Of a stretch of 64,000 nucleotides of DNA, positions 27,480-36,488 are shown one piece after another (within the stretch, counting starts at the first letter, position 1; each line of letters begins with the position of its first letter). The notes under the pieces were generated by a model. It was not told the origin of the DNA. It saw nothing but the letters and a program-made list of their open reading frames with translations, and did not search any database. Source of the stretch: an uncultured Psychrobacter sp. (lineage in GTDB: Bacteria; Pseudomonadota; Gammaproteobacteria; Pseudomonadales; Moraxellaceae); contig CANMUI010000001.1 in NCBI GenBank assembly GCA_947501045.1, forward strand, positions 682,001 to 746,000, written 5' to 3'. Both the position numbers and the translations under genes were made by a program.

Positions 27480-28601
27480 TTATGTTGCAAGTAAATACCG
27501 CTCAACGATGGTAGACAACAAACGCGCCGCGACTTTACAACTGCGGTTATCGACATCATAAGTGGGGTTAATCTCGGCGATATCTGCCATTTTTACCTTG
27601 TTTGACGCCATGATGAATTTAACCGCGCGCTCAACAAAAGGTAGATCAACACCGTAAGCGGCTGGCGCACTAACGCCGGGTACCACGCTTGCGGGCAAAC
27701 AGTCCATATCAATGGTTAAATAAATAATATCGACGCTACTCATAAAGGTTTCTATTTGCGCCGCAATTTTTTTCCATTTTTTATTGGCGCAGTCTTCATC
27801 GCTGATAATATGCACGCCCAAAGCGTTGGCGCGATCAAAGAGAGCGGCGGTGTTTGATAGGCGACTGACGCCAATGCAGCAATAGTGAAACGGCTGCTGA
27901 TGCTCGGTTAAGTGCTCGGCTATTTGGCGAAACGGCGTACCAGAAGTCGCCATATCTGCTTGACGAATATCGAGGTGGGCGTCAAAATTGATGACCCCGA
28001 TAGTAGGCATGCTGTCGTTAGTAGCGGTATTATTGTTATTGCCGCTAGGCTTGCTTGTAGAGTCGTCTTGAGAATGGTTTTCTGGCTCTTGTAGCGCTTG
28101 CCATAATCCTAAAAAACTCCCATACGCCATAGCATGACCACCGCCAAGACCGATAGCTAGATGACCTTGTTTGATAATACTCGTCACGACATCAGCATAT
28201 TGCTGCTGCGCCTCCTCTAAAATCGCTTCGGCAAACGCATCATTATCCTCGCATTCAATATTACCAGCGTCGCCTAACAAGATTGGCAACTCGCCATTAT
28301 AGCTATCTTGCAGCTCACCAATGACAGGCAGGCTGGCAAACGTGCTTTTTAGCATTGGCGGGGCGGCGCGTGCGCCAATCCGCCCTTGATTGCGGCGCAC
28401 TCCTTGGTCACAAGCGAAACCTACCAGTCCGATACGCTGGCCACTTTGCGGCGCTTTTTGCTGGCTGCTATGCTGACTGCTACTATCAAAAGCGTAAGGC
28501 TGAGCGATTTGATACCAATAGCAAGCGCGCGCAGTTTCAAACGGCTCAACACGGCCATTCCATAACGTCATATCAGCTTGTACGTGATTAACGGTTGTCA
28601 T
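27480..28601 (-). CDS. hutG: Formimidoylglutamase (arginase family)
   Basis: Last step of the hut pathway: splits N-formimino-glutamate into glutamate and formamide. The 373-residue enzyme is of the arginase/agmatinase family with two manganese ions; visible ligands are GGGHAMAYG, NFDAHLDIR and TIDMDCLPASVVPG. It is longer than the usual 310-320 residues because of an Asn/Ser-rich insertion of about 25 residues (around 170-195) between the first and second metal motifs. This is the one-step HutG rather than the HutF plus deformylase route. It follows hutH by 11 bases and precedes hutI. Confidence 0.94.
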   Translation of the reverse strand: MTTVNHVQADMTLWNGRVEPFETARACYWYQIAQPYAFDSSSQHSSQQKAPQSGQRIGLVGFACDQGVRRNQGRIGARAAPPMLKSTFASLPVIGELQDSYNGELPILLGDAGNIECEDNDAFAEAILEEAQQQYADVVTSIIKQGHLAIGLGGGHAMAYGSFLGLWQALQEPENHSQDDSTSKPSGNNNNTATNDSMPTIGVINFDAHLDIRQADMATSGTPFRQIAEHLTEHQQPFHYCCIGVSRLSNTAALFDRANALGVHIISDEDCANKKWKKIAAQIETFMSSVDIIYLTIDMDCLPASVVPGVSAPAAYGVDLPFVERAVKFIMASNKVKMADIAEINPTYDVDNRSCKVAARLLSTIVERYLLAT

Positions 28602-28612
28602 GGTTAAACTCC

Positions 28613-30175
28613 TTATTTAGACGAATACCAGTCCTCACGCAAATCTTGCCAATGCGTCGTCAGCGTCCCGCTTAACACCAGCTGTTTGGCCGCTTCAATA
28701 TCAGGGGCAAGGTAGCGGTCTTTATCATAAAAACTCACTTGCTCGCGCAGACGCTGATGCGCGGTTTGTAGTGGCGCTGAGGTATCGAGACCGCGGCGAA
28801 AATCTATGCCTTGTCCCGCGGCTAATAGCTCAATGCCGATAATGGTCGCGGTGTTTTGTACCATCTCATGCAGACGCCGCGCACTATAAGTCGCCATCGA
28901 CACGTGATCTTCTTGATTGGCAGAGGTCGGGATACTATCGACACTACCGGGGTGGGCGATAGATTTGTTCTCTGATGCGAGAGCGGCAGCGGTCACGTGC
29001 GCAATCATAAATCCTGAATTGACGCCCGGGTTTTCTACCAAAAACGGCGGCAGTCCTGCTGACAAGGTGGCATCGATAAGCAATGCTACGCGGCGCTCTG
29101 ACATAGAGCCAATCTCAGCAATCGCTAGTGCTAGCATATCAGCGGCAAAAGCGACAGGCTCGGCATGGAAGTTACCACCTGATAGAGCTACTGGGCCGTC
29201 TTCATTATTAAAGATAAGCGGATTATCAGTTACCGCATTGGCCTCAATCAATAAGGTTTGACCAGCTTGATTGATGATATCAAGGCAAGCACCCATGACT
29301 TGTGGCTGACAACGTAGGCAGTAAGGGTCTTGTACTCTGTTGTCTTGCTCGCCCGCGTGCGAGGCGCGAATGGCGCTACCTTTAATTAAACTTCTGTGCG
29401 CCTGCGCGATTTGAATCTGTCCATGATGGCCGCGTACCTCGTGAATACGGGCGTCAAAAGGCGCGTCAGAACCTTTGGCAGCGTCAATGGACATGGAACC
29501 CACGATAGTGGCTGACTCTAGTAAATCACGCGCGTGGAAATAACCGCGCAGCGCTAGTGCCGTTGAGACCTGCGTGCCGTTGATGAGCGCCAAACCTTCT
29601 TTTGCTGCAAGCGTAATGGGCTCAAGACCATGCTGCGCTAGTGCATCTGCAGCGGGTACGCTTTTGCCATCGACATAAACGTGACCTTCACCCATCATCG
29701 CCAGCGTCATATGCGCAAGCGGCGCTAAATCACCAGAAGCGCCAACCGAGCCTTTGGCCGGAATGTGCGGGGTGATTTGGTTGTTAACTAAGCCGAGTAG
29801 GCTATCGATAACCACGCGGCGCACGCCAGAGACGCCTTGGGCAAGGCTTGCCACTTTCATGACCATAATCAGCCGTACCACATCATCGGGTAGCGCGTCC
29901 CCAGTGCCCACTGAGTGCGACACGATCAAGTTGCGCTGGAGCAACTCAAGCTGATCATCGCTAATTCGCGTCGTCGCAAGCAAGCCAAAACCGGTATTGA
30001 TACCATAAGCACTTTTGTCGCGTGCAATGATAGTGCGGACATCTTCATGTGAAGCTTCTATCGCTTCGTAAGCACTGTTAGGCAGGGTTAATGACACGGG
30101 CTGATTATAGATATCACGCAGCATTGCAAAGCTAAGCTTACGCGGGTGTAGGGTAAGTTTTTTGATATCAGTCAT
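28613..30175 (-). CDS. hutH: Histidine ammonia-lyase
   Basis: First enzyme of histidine degradation, forming urocanate and ammonia. The chosen start gives 520 residues; an upstream in-frame ATG nine codons earlier has no ribosome site, while AGGA lies eight bases before this one. The MIO-forming Ala-Ser-Gly is present in GSVGASGDLAPLAHM, along with the NGTQVSTAL and QEDHVSMAT segments of the active site. It is cytosolic and tetrameric in known cases. The gene sits between the YjiH-like carrier and hutG, overlapping neither. Confidence 0.97.
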   Translation of the reverse strand: MTDIKKLTLHPRKLSFAMLRDIYNQPVSLTLPNSAYEAIEASHEDVRTIIARDKSAYGINTGFGLLATTRISDDQLELLQRNLIVSHSVGTGDALPDDVVRLIMVMKVASLAQGVSGVRRVVIDSLLGLVNNQITPHIPAKGSVGASGDLAPLAHMTLAMMGEGHVYVDGKSVPAADALAQHGLEPITLAAKEGLALINGTQVSTALALRGYFHARDLLESATIVGSMSIDAAKGSDAPFDARIHEVRGHHGQIQIAQAHRSLIKGSAIRASHAGEQDNRVQDPYCLRCQPQVMGACLDIINQAGQTLLIEANAVTDNPLIFNNEDGPVALSGGNFHAEPVAFAADMLALAIAEIGSMSERRVALLIDATLSAGLPPFLVENPGVNSGFMIAHVTAAALASENKSIAHPGSVDSIPTSANQEDHVSMATYSARRLHEMVQNTATIIGIELLAAGQGIDFRRGLDTSAPLQTAHQRLREQVSFYDKDRYLAPDIEAAKQLVLSGTLTTHWQDLREDWYSSK

Positions 30176-30277
30176 GCAAGTAGTCCTAATTTTATGAGCC
30201 ATATTAATGGTATTGTTTGTTATCTATAAATCGTTAAAGGCTATATTGTCTAAATTTTTTAACCAGCCCAATCTCTT

Positions 30278-31669
30278 TTAACTAATCCAGCCTAAATATA
30301 TCGCTAAATGTCCAAATGGCGCAGCAATTAAGATACTAAGCACCACGCGCTCAAACCAGATAATGACCATTTTCGGTACTGATAATGGAATCTCAGTTGC
30401 CAGTACACAAGGAATCATCGCTGAGAAGAACAAAATGCTACTGATCGATACCACACCTGCGACATAACGGGTTAACACTTCAGCTTCTGTGAGCAGCAGA
30501 GCAGGCAAAAACATCTCGGCCAGTCCCGCTGACATGCCTTTGGCCGCAGTTAAGGGTTCAGGCATAGCCGTTATCCAAGTAAAGGGATATAAAAGTAATC
30601 CTAGCGCATCAAACACGGGCGTATACTTGGCTAGTAATAAACCAGTCAAGCCCACCGCAATAATAGAGGGCACAATCGCGGCCGCCATCACCAACCCATC
30701 GCGAAAGTTTGACCACATAATCTGCTTAAGATCGGTCGCGCGGCGTGAAGTCTCAAGCCCTAAATGATACGCTGCTGCCAAACGATTGTCTTGCTGTTTG
30801 TCCAAGTCAGGGCGGTTGGTGCTGTTATCAAAACCTTTGATGGGCGGAATGCGCGCGGTAATAGCGGTGACAACAAAGGTAATAATCAGCGTCGACCAGA
30901 AAAACAGGTTCCAAAATTCCATTATACCCAAAGTCTTGGCGACGATGACCATAAAAGCCGCTGACACAGTGGAGAACCCTGTGGCAATAACGACGGCCTC
31001 ACGCACAGAATACTGCTTTTGCAAAAAAACGCGATTGGTAATAAGTAGCCCAATAGAGTAGCTACCTACAAAAGAGGCGACCGCATCAATGGCTGATGAG
31101 CCGGGCGTTTTCCAAATCGGTTTCATAATAGGCTGCATTAGTACTCCAAACATCTCAAGCAGGCCAAAGCCGAGCAAAAAAGCGAGGATTAACGCGCCAA
31201 TAGGGACAATCATGCCCACTGGCAATGCCAGCTTTTCAAACAAAAACGGCATCATGTCCTTTTCCATGATGATAGCGGGCGCTATATCGGTGATATACAT
31301 GATAGCGAGTATCAGCCCGATAACCTTAAAGGCGGTTAATATCATATTAGTGATATTTTTGCGCCATGAGCCATCAAAGATAGGCTTACCCACCCCATAA
31401 ATCATGAGTAAAAACAATAAAAATACGGCAAGGGTATGCTGCTGGGTGACCAAATAAGTCGCCCCATGGTCAAATAAAATAGTGCTTTTCTCATTAATAG
31501 TAAAAGGCACAAAAAACATCACTAGACCAATGGCACTAAACACAATCAGCTGCACTAGGGCTATTGGTTTGGGCAATAGCTTTTCAGGGGGCGGCGTATT
31601 AGGCGCAGGGCTATCTAGCGGCGTTTTAGGAATAGAGCTACCGGGTGGCAAAATATTTCGTTCAGACAT
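30278..31669 (-). CDS. YjiH-family membrane protein with gate domains, putative hut carrier
   Basis: Inner-membrane protein of 463 residues with about ten helices after a proline-rich cytosolic N-terminus (residues 1-35). The arrangement with two nucleoside-recognition (Gate) segments, e.g. FVGSYSIGLLITNRVFLQKQYSVREAV and VVSISSILFFSAMIPCVLATEIPLS, is that of the YjiH group. Family members have no proven substrate. Its place between hutU and hutH on the same strand strongly suggests a role in uptake of histidine or urocanate, or export of a product; this is inference from context. There are 75 to 190 bases of spacing on either side, so internal promoters are possible. Confidence 0.75.
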   Translation of the reverse strand: MSERNILPPGSSIPKTPLDSPAPNTPPPEKLLPKPIALVQLIVFSAIGLVMFFVPFTINEKSTILFDHGATYLVTQQHTLAVFLLFLLMIYGVGKPIFDGSWRKNITNMILTAFKVIGLILAIMYITDIAPAIIMEKDMMPFLFEKLALPVGMIVPIGALILAFLLGFGLLEMFGVLMQPIMKPIWKTPGSSAIDAVASFVGSYSIGLLITNRVFLQKQYSVREAVVIATGFSTVSAAFMVIVAKTLGIMEFWNLFFWSTLIITFVVTAITARIPPIKGFDNSTNRPDLDKQQDNRLAAAYHLGLETSRRATDLKQIMWSNFRDGLVMAAAIVPSIIAVGLTGLLLAKYTPVFDALGLLLYPFTWITAMPEPLTAAKGMSAGLAEMFLPALLLTEAEVLTRYVAGVVSISSILFFSAMIPCVLATEIPLSVPKMVIIWFERVVLSILIAAPFGHLAIYLGWIS

Positions 31670-31811
31670 ATTATCATCCTTGATAACGTGTTGAAGTGGG
31701 TCATTGATTTACTTAGATTAGCCTAATCTTCATTACTTAATCAATGACACACTTGTATAACGCTAATTTTCTATGATATCTAATTCATGGTATTGATTTA
31801 TAGCTGGCGTA

Positions 31812-31836
31812 GGGTGGGCAATAGCGTAACCCACCG
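31812..31836. repeat. REP-like palindrome (GGTGGG...CCCACC)
   Basis: GGTGGG at 31813 and CCCACC at 31830 flank caatagcgtaa, in the gap between hutU and the YjiH-like gene. It shares the GTGGGTTA/TAACCCAC core with the element at 2587-2640. Similar short intergenic palindromes are frequent in many genomes. Confidence 0.45.
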
Positions 31837-31857
31837 ATAGTTAATTCACGACTATAG

Positions 31858-33561
31858 CTAACCCTTAATCATAGGCAAATTAAGACCATACTCTTTAGCG
31901 GTTTTGATCGCCAGCTCGTAGCCTGCATCTGCATGACGCATGACCCCTGAACCGCAGTCATTGACCAGTACCCGTGCCAAACGCTTGGCTGCCGCGTCTG
32001 TACCATCAGCAACGATGACCATGCCAGAATGCTGCGAGTAACCCATACCTACGCCGCCGCCATGATGCAAGGACACCCAAGTCGCGCCACCTGCAACATT
32101 GAGCATGCCGTTTAGCAGCGCCCAATCAGATACGGCGTCAGTGCCATCTTTCATGCTTTCGGTCTCGCGGTTGGGGCTGGCAACCGAACCGGTGTCTAAA
32201 TGGTCACGGCCGATAACGATAGGGCCTTTGAGCTCGCCGTTTTTGACCATCTCGTTAAAGGCCAGACCCGCTTTATCGCGCTCGCCAAGACCAAGCCAGC
32301 AGATACGCGCAGGCAGACCTTGGAAGTGAATGCGCTCTTTTGCCATATCGAGCCAACGATGCACGTGAGTGTTCCCAGGGAACAGCTCTTTGATCTTTTG
32401 ATCGGTTTTGTAGATATCTTCTGGATCGCCCGATAACGCGACCCAGCGAAACGGGCCTTTGCCTTGGCAGAACAGCGGACGAATATAAGCGGGCACAAAG
32501 CCTGGGAAATCAAAGGCATGCTCGACGCCTTCATCAAAAGCCACCTGACGAATATTGTTGCCATAATCGGTAGCTGGTATGTCCATCTTTTGAAACTCAA
32601 GTATCGCCTCAACATGAATGGCACACGAGCGCGCCGCATCTTTGGTGAGTTTATCGTATTGACTTGGGTCTTCTTGCGCCGTCCGCCACTGCTCAACTGT
32701 CCAGCCAATGGGCAAATAGCCATTTATCAAATCGTGCGCTGAGGTTTGATCGGTGACCAAATCAGGTTTTATCTCGCCATCTTTAGCGCGCTTGACCATC
32801 TCAGGCAGTATCTCAGCGGCGTTGCCCAGCAGCGCGATAGATACTGCTTCACCAGCCTCAGTATGCTCCTTAATCAGCTTATAAGCATGGTCGAGATCCT
32901 CGGCTTGCTTATCGACGTAACCGGTACGCAAACGAAAATCAATGCTCGACTGTTGGCATTCGATATTCAAAGAGCACGCACCAGCAAAGGTGGCCGCTAA
33001 TGGCTGCGCGCCGCCCATACCACCAAGACCAGCGGTCAATATCCAGCGCCCACTCCAGTCGCCATCATAATGCTGACGACCAGCTTCCACAAAAGTCTCA
33101 TAAGTGCCCTGTACTATGCCTTGGGTGCCAATATATATCCAGCTGCCAGCAGTCATCTGGCCGTACATAAATAGATCTTTACGATCAAGCTCGTTAAAGT
33201 GTTCCCACGTTGCCCAGCGCGGCACTAGGTTAGAGTTGGCAATGAGTACGCGCGGTGCATTTTCATGAGTTTGAAACACACCTACAGGTTTACCTGATTG
33301 CACTAATAACGTCTCGTCGTCTTCTAACTCTTTTAAAGATTCTAATATTTGATCATAGCTCTCCCAGTTGCGAGCAGCACGCCCAATACCGCCATACACG
33401 ACTAGGCTTTTTGGATTCTCAGCCACGTCAGGATGTAAGTTGTTTTGTAGCATGCGATAAGGCGCTTCGGTCAGCCAGCTTTTGCAGTGCAAAGTGCTAC
33501 CAGTAGGGGCAGCAATATTACGGCTGTCATCACGGCGAGTCATTCCATTAGTCGTAGTCAT
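31858..33561 (-). CDS. hutU: Urocanate hydratase
   Basis: Second enzyme of histidine degradation; adds water to urocanate to give imidazolone propionate, using tightly bound NAD+. The 567-residue length is normal. Visible family blocks are VVYGGIGRAARNWES, the NAD-binding GLGGMGGAQPLAATFAG, and FCQGKGPFRWVALSGDP, which contains the conserved active-site cysteine. The start at 33561 has AAGGA at seven bases; the ATG two codons earlier overlaps that site. It is the first gene of the minus-strand hut operon and faces hutC across a gap with a perfect palindromic operator. Confidence 0.97.
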   Translation of the reverse strand: MTTTNGMTRRDDSRNIAAPTGSTLHCKSWLTEAPYRMLQNNLHPDVAENPKSLVVYGGIGRAARNWESYDQILESLKELEDDETLLVQSGKPVGVFQTHENAPRVLIANSNLVPRWATWEHFNELDRKDLFMYGQMTAGSWIYIGTQGIVQGTYETFVEAGRQHYDGDWSGRWILTAGLGGMGGAQPLAATFAGACSLNIECQQSSIDFRLRTGYVDKQAEDLDHAYKLIKEHTEAGEAVSIALLGNAAEILPEMVKRAKDGEIKPDLVTDQTSAHDLINGYLPIGWTVEQWRTAQEDPSQYDKLTKDAARSCAIHVEAILEFQKMDIPATDYGNNIRQVAFDEGVEHAFDFPGFVPAYIRPLFCQGKGPFRWVALSGDPEDIYKTDQKIKELFPGNTHVHRWLDMAKERIHFQGLPARICWLGLGERDKAGLAFNEMVKNGELKGPIVIGRDHLDTGSVASPNRETESMKDGTDAVSDWALLNGMLNVAGGATWVSLHHGGGVGMGYSQHSGMVIVADGTDAAAKRLARVLVNDCGSGVMRHADAGYELAIKTAKEYGLNLPMIKG

Positions 33562-33614
33562 AATCATTCCTTTTATAAAGGGGATCGTTAGATCATTTAT
33601 TAACGTCTTTAAAG

Positions 33615-33626
33615 TTGTATATACAA
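33615..33626. promoter_or_regulatory. Predicted HutC operator
   Basis: TTGTATATACAA is a perfect 12-base palindrome between hutU and hutC. It matches the operator core described for HutC in Pseudomonas and enterics (CTTGTATATACAAG type). Position about 55 bases before the hutU start suits repression relieved by urocanate. A single half-like site (TTGTATG) follows at about 33640. Confidence 0.8.
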
Positions 33627-33817
33627 ATTATCAAATATTATTTTTGTATGCAAGAACTTTTTTACTGATTTGCAAGATTTTTAAAATTATTGGTTCAGAC
33701 CAGCTCTACAGATGGCAGTTTCAATAAAAGCCATGATATTATAACCACGCTTTTGTAGTCGAAGACGATGGTTGATCATCAATTTAGCGTAATAAAAATA
33801 AAGAGAGATAATCAAAA

Positions 33818-34573
33818 ATGGGCGTGTCAAAAACAACTCCGGCCTATCAACGTATCAAAAATGCCATTTTAGATAATATTCATAGCGGTAAATGGCAAGC
33901 GGGGCAGGCGATCTCTACAGAGATGGCTTTGGCAGAGGAGTTTGGCGTCTCAAGGATGACGGTCAATCGTGCGCTTAAGGAATTAAGTGAGGAGCGAGTA
34001 CTTGAGCGCCGTCAAGGTTCAGGGACGTTTGTCGCACAGCAGCAGTTTAATCATACCTTTGTGGAGGTGCGTAATATAGCGCAGGATTTAAAATCAGCCA
34101 ATCGTGACTATGAGGCGCGTGTGGTAAGTAAGCGCATCATTACAGCTAGTATGCTTGATGATAATCTACGGCGTAAATTCGGTATTGAGAAGATAGCAGA
34201 GGGTAATGCGCAGGCTACCTTTAATGAGAAGCAATCTATACTATATGAGGTTAAAATTATTCATATTGCCGATGGTCAGCCTATACAGTTCGAAGAGCGC
34301 TGGGTGGATGCTCAAAAGGTACCTAACTTTATTGAACAGGATTTTAGCATAGTCAATACCAGCGATTATCTGATCGCTAAAAGCCCCCTTGAGCGCGGTA
34401 GTTATACCATTCAAGCACTTGCCGCCCCCAAAGATATCGCTAACGCCCTACAAATTGCTGAATCCTCACCAACTCTGACGTTATGCCGACAAACGTACTC
34501 TGCCGGACGCGTATTAACTTTTGTAAAGATGTGGCATGCTGGCGATCGTTATCAGTTCTCCGGAGAGCTATAA
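33818..34573 (+). CDS. hutC: Histidine-utilisation repressor, GntR family
   Basis: A 251-residue regulator with an N-terminal GntR winged helix (AYQRIKNAILDNIHSGKWQAGQAI, then SRMTVNRALKELSEERVLERRQGSGTFVA) and a C-terminal UTRA effector domain with FEERWVDAQKVPNF and LCRQTYSAGRVLTFVKMWHAGDRYQFSG, characteristic of HutC proteins that bind urocanate. It is transcribed divergently from hutU with one clear operator in the gap, so it likely represses hut and itself. AAAGAGAGA lies upstream of the ATG. Confidence 0.95.
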   Translation: MGVSKTTPAYQRIKNAILDNIHSGKWQAGQAISTEMALAEEFGVSRMTVNRALKELSEERVLERRQGSGTFVAQQQFNHTFVEVRNIAQDLKSANRDYEARVVSKRIITASMLDDNLRRKFGIEKIAEGNAQATFNEKQSILYEVKIIHIADGQPIQFEERWVDAQKVPNFIEQDFSIVNTSDYLIAKSPLERGSYTIQALAAPKDIANALQIAESSPTLTLCRQTYSAGRVLTFVKMWHAGDRYQFSGEL

Positions 34574-34861
34574 ATCCTACAACTGTCTACTTTTTTGGTA
34601 CAGCTATCATCATGTAAATACGATAATATAGCATCGATTAATACTGATAATAAGACTGAAGCTTTAAAGCTACACTTGAATAAAACAATAATTATGACCG
34701 TATAAGAATATGGTGTATTGAAAATATAAATAACATCCTTAAATTAGATAGCTAAACTCAAATATAACTTTGCCTATGTTATATTTACTACTGCGATTAG
34801 CGTTTGTATTCTTCTAAAGGTATTAAACGTTTTGCCTCACTCACTCAAATAAGGACGTCTT

Positions 34862-35698
34862 ATGAAACGTCGTAATTTTTTAGCACTGGCCATGAGTACT
34901 CTTTTGCTGGCAGCTTGCGGTCAATCGACTACTACTGATACTGAAACTACGGCTACTGATAACGCGGCCACTGGTGGCTCTGATCTGCTACAGCGCATCA
35001 ACAATGGCGGCACTATCAATGTTGGCACCGAAGGCACTTATCCACCGTTTACCTACCATGATCAAAGCGGCGCGCTTACCGGTTATGATGTTGAGGTGAC
35101 CCGCGCGGTCGCTGACAAATTAGGCGTAGATGTCGAATTTAAAGAGACTCAGTGGGATGCGATGCTCGCAGGTCTTGATTCAGGGCGCTTTGATATGGTC
35201 GCCAATCAAGTCAGCTTAACCACCCCTGAGCGCAAAGCTAAGTACGATAAAGCAGATGCTTATAGTTGGTCAGGGGCGGCGCTACTGGCACCCACTGATG
35301 ACAATCGTTATAGCTCATGGGAGGCGTTAAAGGGTCTGCGAACCGCACAGTCGCTATCTAGTAACTATGGCGAGCTGGCCGAGCGTTATGGTGCTGAGAT
35401 CGTCCCTGTGGATGGTATGGCGCAAGCGGTGCAGCTGGTTAAGCAAGACCGTGCTGATTTCACCATGAATGACCATTTAGCGATACTTGATTATCTAAAG
35501 AACTTTCCTGATAGCAATCTTGAGGTGAAGCTTGTCGCCCCTGCTAGTGAGCTACGTGGTTCAGGCTTGGTACTGATCAAAGGCGATGATGAGGTCGTAG
35601 CTAAGTTAAATGAAGCGATGGCGGAGCTACAAGCCGATGGTACGCTCACTCAGATTAGTCAAGAGTTCTTTGGCGAAGACATAAGTAAGCAAGAGTAA
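34862..35698 (+). CDS. Amino-acid ABC transporter substrate-binding lipoprotein (TcyA-like)
   Basis: Extracytoplasmic solute-binding protein of 278 residues, family 3. The signal ends LLLAAC with Cys19 as the lipid anchor, unusual but common for solute-binding proteins in this group. The sequence TEGTYPPFTYHDQSGALTGYDVEV, WDAMLAGLDSGRFDMVANQVSLT and AQSLSSNYGELAE resembles the cystine-binding TcyA/TcyJ branch. It is the first gene of a three-gene importer; its stop overlaps the permease start as TAATG. Position directly after hutC raises histidine as another possible ligand, but the sequence pattern points to cystine. Confidence 0.85.
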   Translation: MKRRNFLALAMSTLLLAACGQSTTTDTETTATDNAATGGSDLLQRINNGGTINVGTEGTYPPFTYHDQSGALTGYDVEVTRAVADKLGVDVEFKETQWDAMLAGLDSGRFDMVANQVSLTTPERKAKYDKADAYSWSGAALLAPTDDNRYSSWEALKGLRTAQSLSSNYGELAERYGAEIVPVDGMAQAVQLVKQDRADFTMNDHLAILDYLKNFPDSNLEVKLVAPASELRGSGLVLIKGDDEVVAKLNEAMAELQADGTLTQISQEFFGEDISKQE

Positions 35699-36441
35699 TG
35701 CTAGAGTCTATAATATCAGTGTCATGGCTTGCTGACCTGCTAGCACTATTGCCCTTTATGAGTCCAGATCGGGCGCAGATTGTCATCAACTCTTTCTGGC
35801 CCATGCTCAAAGGCGGTATCTACTATTCGATACCGCTGGCGCTGCTCTCCTTTAGTATTGGCATGATCATCGCGCTTACAGTGGCGCTGATTCGTATTGT
35901 GCCGCGCGCAGGCTGGCTGCATGAGATTATTTATCGGCTGGCGCGTATCTATGTGTCTGCTATTCGCGGTACGCCCATGCTGGTGCAGCTGTTTATTATC
36001 TTTTATGGCTTGCCAAGCGTTGGCGTTAAGCTTGATCCATTTCCCTCAGCCATTATTGCATTCTCCTTAAATATTGGTGCGTATGCGTCAGAGACGGTAC
36101 GAGCGTCCATTTTATCCATTCCCAAAGGACAATGGGAGGCCGGTTCGACAGTCGGACTGACTTATCTGCAAACCTTTCGCCATGTCATCTTGCCGCAAGC
36201 TTTGCGAGTATCAGTTCCGCCACTATCCAATACCTTTATTAGCCTCGTCAAAGACACCTCTTTGGCATCACTAGTGCTGGTCACCGAGCTATTTAAACAG
36301 GCACAAATCATTACTGCGCGTAATTATGAATTTATGCTGGTATATACCGAAGCGGCGTTTATTTATTGGGGTATTTGTCTATTTTTAACCTTTATCCAAG
36401 GCAAACTTGAGACGCGCCTTGATCGCTATATCGCCAAATAG
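35698..36441 (+). CDS. Amino-acid ABC transporter permease (TcyB-like)
   Basis: Inner-membrane permease of 247 residues, HisM/GlnP type, with about five helices. The family inner-membrane loop is EAGSTVGLTYLQTFRHVILPQALRVSVPPLSN, the EAA motif that contacts the ATPase. The start overlaps the solute-binding gene stop by one base, indicating translational coupling. A hydrophobic N-terminus of about 40 residues precedes the canonical permease domain. Only one permease is present, so it would function as a homodimer. Confidence 0.88.
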   Translation: MLESIISVSWLADLLALLPFMSPDRAQIVINSFWPMLKGGIYYSIPLALLSFSIGMIIALTVALIRIVPRAGWLHEIIYRLARIYVSAIRGTPMLVQLFIIFYGLPSVGVKLDPFPSAIIAFSLNIGAYASETVRASILSIPKGQWEAGSTVGLTYLQTFRHVILPQALRVSVPPLSNTFISLVKDTSLASLVLVTELFKQAQIITARNYEFMLVYTEAAFIYWGICLFLTFIQGKLETRLDRYIAK

Positions 36442-36488
36442 TTTATCTTTTATACCTAAGCTTTTTTAATTTATAAATGGAAGCCTTT

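Noticed and set aside
32196..33506. Open frames opposite to hutU and hutH
   Set aside because: Shadows of highly biased real genes; no ribosome sites or recognisable domains.
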